In this document: piece by piece, positions 8,301-9,251 of the stretch
How positions within the stretch are numbered: position 1 is the first letter of the stretch
Layout: the number at the start of each line of letters is the position of its first letter
Source of the DNA: DATFKA01 sp042095835
GTDB taxonomy: Bacteria > Bacteroidota > Bacteroidia > Chitinophagales > Saprospiraceae
Assembly (NCBI GenBank): GCA_042095835.1
Contig: JBELML010000186.1
Location: forward strand, 1 to 9,251
Direction: 5' to 3'
DNA: 9,251 bases
Notes under the pieces: generated by a model
What the model saw: only the letters and a program-made list of their open reading frames with translations
Told to the model about the DNA's origin: nothing
Database searches by the model: none
Translations under genes and position numbers: made by a program

Positions 8301-9251
8301 CAATTTGTAGATGTACCTGACCTTTCCTCTTCTGCGACTTATCCAGCTGGCGAATATCTTATTTATGGTATATCTTATTTGAATACAGGTGCCAATAGTA
8401 CTACAACGGCAGGGTTAAATACTGCATTTCAGAATGAGCCAATAGGTGCTCTATTGGATAGTGTTCAGCAAAAGGACTGGTGTCTTGATCTGAGTTCTAA
8501 TACAAAACCCATAAGTATTTTGACTTGTCAAAACCCTAGTTCAACCATTGTATCCGATACTTTTCTACGGGACACTTTTAATCAAGTTGGACTAGATTTG
8601 GATTTAATGCCTCTTAGAGAAATGGTCACATCAACGGTGTCAGGGAATATTGATGCATCTGATGCATTTGCTAGTTTTACTGCCTTTAGTAATGGAGGAG
8701 GTTGTGATACACTAGTCTTAGGGCTAATTGTGTCTGGTTATTTAGATTCCTTTCGAATTCGTCCAACAGTCACTGGAACCTATAACTTTTCAATTACTCG
8801 TGGTGGACAGCAGACCTTTAATCTTTATCAAGGTACCTATGATCCAAATGATATCTGTAATAATTGGTTGGGGTCAACCTTTCGAAGCAATACCGTTGAT
8901 GGAGGTGTTCTCATTTATAGTGGTTTGAGCATTAATCTGGTGGCTAATCAGGAATACATCATGATCATGCAAGCTAATTTTGGGGAATCATCAAATCAAT
9001 TTGGTGCTTATTCCATCAATATAACGGGGCCAGGTAATATGGACTTAATCGAGCAAGTTCCAGATGATTATAATTATGCCTATGTCATTATTGATAACGA
9101 AATGAATACTATTGAAGAAATCGTAGATGATGCGGATTTGTCAGACGGGACTACCTACCCTGTTGGTTTTTTCACCATTCATGGCTTGGCTTACGAATCC
9201 AGTACCACAACTACAGCAGCTTTATCAGCAGGATATAGTGGTAACACATTG
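5361..9251 (+). CDS. Secreted reprolysin-like zinc metalloprotease with repeated C-terminal modules (3' truncated)
   Basis: The frame is open for 1297 codons to the right edge. An in-frame TAA directly abuts the ATG (5358-5360), so the start cannot lie further upstream. Residues 1-24 are a signal peptide (MNTGRRHFLV, Leu-rich core, SIFSQA). Residues about 25-185 look like a propeptide. Residues about 187-425 are the catalytic domain of an M12B/reprolysin-like metzincin. Zinc ligands are His334, His338 and His344 with catalytic Glu335 in HEVGHMFGAEH, and the Met-turn is Met373 in TTIMSYNG. Residues about 427-559 are a PKD/Ig-like region with APLFRSFPP and FVLTVRDNDPNGG. Residues about 561-663 are an Ig/FN3-like domain (FTITWDVNDT, FSMDGGLTFP). 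From about 665 on come alternating pre-peptidase-C-like and YxYxIVD modules. The family hydrolyses peptide bonds outside the cell. A T9SS sorting domain is expected beyond the edge but is not seen. Terminators upstream suggest its own promoter, though none was recognised. Confidence 0.93.
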   Translation, partial: MNTGRRHFLVGLLLLLASSIFSQATTTNDQAYYFQTDLQKSILAQDQLRSGDSVFEIDLPLSDGTILPFIAVENQVLSEEIKQEFPANYSLDLICKDNPQITGKLAIGQRYVVGTIYTPKETHIINPSRIREGNLLVYNTLHNPEIEEHILEETFCTYDQNLERLSKGNRSRVNLRGASSFGFGGQRRVYRMAITTPAEFYNANGGNPSDALAAVNFGINSINTIYSNELNITFTLAGSPFFYTDENTDPFDPTSGIGRETQAATGVNLNFDRDDYDIGHVLNNSNANAWSGGGVALLESVCNLGTRGDGFRKAAGWSGSSYNLSGQMILIFAHEVGHMFGAEHTWNGEGFGCDTSQLALNNAYEIASGTTIMSYNGLCASIYNIPSFGLLDNYFHAASLTQMINYIDSDPIGGSCPSRSPANNDIPRVDASPEASTYNIPIETPFELTGAGYDLDSDNLTYCWEQFDEDGTNERPAYGDIGADAADNALAPLFRSFPPSSNPTRIFPSLEKILTGMDTSLAFEALPAINRTMNFVLTVRDNDPNGGAVACDNITINVENTPGSFRITSQNTATNLVANGSNTFTITWDVNDTDNMPINATQVDILFSMDGGLTFPFTLAGGTANDGMETITVPDLPTTQGRIKIKPVDNIFFDINNAAITITSLCVAPTSVISSDNALVDQVGAASLDISLSSFTGTFSKTLTGTLTPSSPLGQVPIYDIENNNNCETIFNRRYVLKTFMVTEAGEYRFQSNNSNIFTALYNSAYNPSSGCTNLITSSLYGNIVLSYIENDGGIFADLSPGNTYVLAAFGLSGTPTFEISMDGPGQIFMETAFPASVNYTYVIVDTESGNIIDFEDDPDLLNAVKYVGGCYEVFGLAYENSTTLMDLQTNYNGTSFAAFQTLSLSSSLCAILSNNKKEVTILSCGAEAGALNNPSALTAYEDSPVLNLSLAPNYSGTSDPGSDYSYTYAIVDAGDLSVQQFVDVPDLSSSATYPAGEYLIYGISYLNTGANSTTTAGLNTAFQNEPIGALLDSVQQKDWCLDLSSNTKPISILTCQNPSSTIVSDTFLRDTFNQVGLDLDLMPLREMVTSTVSGNIDASDAFASFTAFSNGGGCDTLVLGLIVSGYLDSFRIRPTVTGTYNFSITRGGQQTFNLYQGTYDPNDICNNWLGSTFRSNTVDGGVLIYSGLSINLVANQEYIMIMQANFGESSNQFGAYSINITGPGNMDLIEQVPDDYNYAYVIIDNEMNTIEEIVDDADLSDGTTYPVGFFTIHGLAYESSTTTTAALSAGYSGNTL
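7512..7838 (+). repeat. Pre-peptidase-C-like module, copy 1 (in the metalloprotease)
   Basis: Residues about 718-826 form a beta-sandwich-like module: CETIFNRRY, the strand VTEAGEYRFQSNN, then ALYNSAYNPSSGC, a gap, LSPGNTYVLAAFG, and the closing ISMDGPG. The order Gly-x-Tyr-x-Phe, a two-Cys pair, an expressed-as-value strand and Pro-Gly-x-x-Tyr is that of bacterial pre-peptidase C-terminal (PPC) domains, which are often found behind secreted proteases. A diverged second copy lies at 8691-9035. The family name is a pattern-based call, not a search result. Confidence 0.6.
7875..8135 (+). repeat. YxYxIVD module, copy 1
   Basis: Residues 839-925 open with NYTYVIVDTESGNIIDF, then DDPDLL, then the core CYEVFGLAYENSTTL, and close with LCAILSNNKKEVTILSC. 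Copies 2 and 3 share the same order of an aromatic YxYxI(V/I)D strand, a D-x-x-D-L turn and a G(L/I)(A/S)Y strand. From memory, similar modules (YTYVVTD...GLSYTG...) recur in giant T9SS proteins of Saprospiria, but I know of no assigned function. Confidence 0.8.
8256..8528 (+). repeat. YxYxIVD module, copy 2
   Basis: Residues 966-1056 open with SYTYAIVDAGDLSVQQF, then DVPDLSS, then the core GEYLIYGISYLNTGANST, and close with WCLDLSSNTKPISILTC. It follows copy 1 after a 40-residue linker with no pre-peptidase-C-like module between them, so copies 1 and 2 are nearly adjacent. The closing ILTC matches ILSC of copy 1. Confidence 0.78.
8691..9035 (+). repeat. Pre-peptidase-C-like module, copy 2
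   Basis: Residues about 1111-1225: GGGCDTLVLGL, FRIRPTVTGTYNFSITRG, NLYQGTYDPNDICNNW, INLVANQEYIMIMQANFG, closing SINITGPG. It aligns with copy 1 strand for strand (GTYNF with GEYRF, GTYDPNDIC with SAYNPSSGC, NQEYIMIM with GNTYVLAA, ITGPG with MDGPG), about 388 residues further on. Similarity is clear in pattern but low in identity, so the duplication is old. Confidence 0.6.
9072..9251 (+). repeat. YxYxIVD module, copy 3 (cut by the window edge)
   Basis: Residues 1238-1297 open with NYAYVIIDNEMNTIEEI, then DDADLSD, then FFTIHGLAYESSTTTT, and end at GYSGNTL at the edge. It is closest to copy 1: AYESSTTTTAALSAGYSGN lines up with AYENSTTLMDLQTNYNGT. The expected closing Cys-containing strand should lie about 25-30 residues beyond the edge. 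Confidence 0.8.

Noticed and set aside
1..9251. CRISPR array, tRNA, rRNA, insertion sequence, phage or defence genes
   Set aside because: No spaced direct DNA repeats, clover-leaf structures, transposase or integrase motifs were seen. Nearly the whole window is accounted for by three long frames of exported proteins.

Overview
The window looks like chromosomal DNA from a member of the Bacteroidota, most likely a Saprospiria-type gliding or marine bacterium (Lewinella/Haliscomenobacter-like). This is inferred from three things: type IX secretion system (T9SS) type A sorting domains, very large secreted multidomain proteins, and the absence of Shine-Dalgarno sequences before the starts. No sequence search was possible, so the taxon is inference. 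All genes are on the + strand.

Layout: (1) 1-722 is the 3' end of a secreted protein gene that enters from the left. It holds the end of a dockerin-like segment (GDLNGS), a cohesin-like beta domain and a T9SS sorting domain. (2) 723-911 is an intergenic region with a perfect 36-bp palindrome followed by a strong terminator hairpin with a T6 tract. (3) 912-5243 is a complete 1443-codon gene for a secreted protein: signal peptide, a run of HYR/Ig-like beta domains, a carboxypeptidase-regulatory-like segment, a two-part dockerin-like segment, a cohesin-like domain and a T9SS sorting domain. Its last ~240 residues are paralogous to the upstream gene product. (4) 5244-5360 is an intergenic region with an 18-bp-stem terminator. 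(5) 5361 to the right edge is at least 1297 codons of a secreted reprolysin-like zinc metalloprotease (HExxHxxGxxH plus a Met-turn). It is followed by PKD/Ig-like domains and a repeated composite of pre-peptidase-C-like and YxYxIVD modules. The frame is open at the window edge, so the gene is incomplete.

Together this is a cluster of three T9SS-type exported surface or secreted proteins: two paralogous adhesin-like proteins and one protease. Terminator-like hairpins between them suggest separate transcription units rather than one tight operon. I found no tRNA, rRNA, CRISPR array, insertion sequence, integrase, or defence or biosynthetic system. The least ordinary features are the repeated composite architecture in the protease tail, the dockerin-like plus cohesin-like pairing within single proteins, and the double-hairpin intergenic region.
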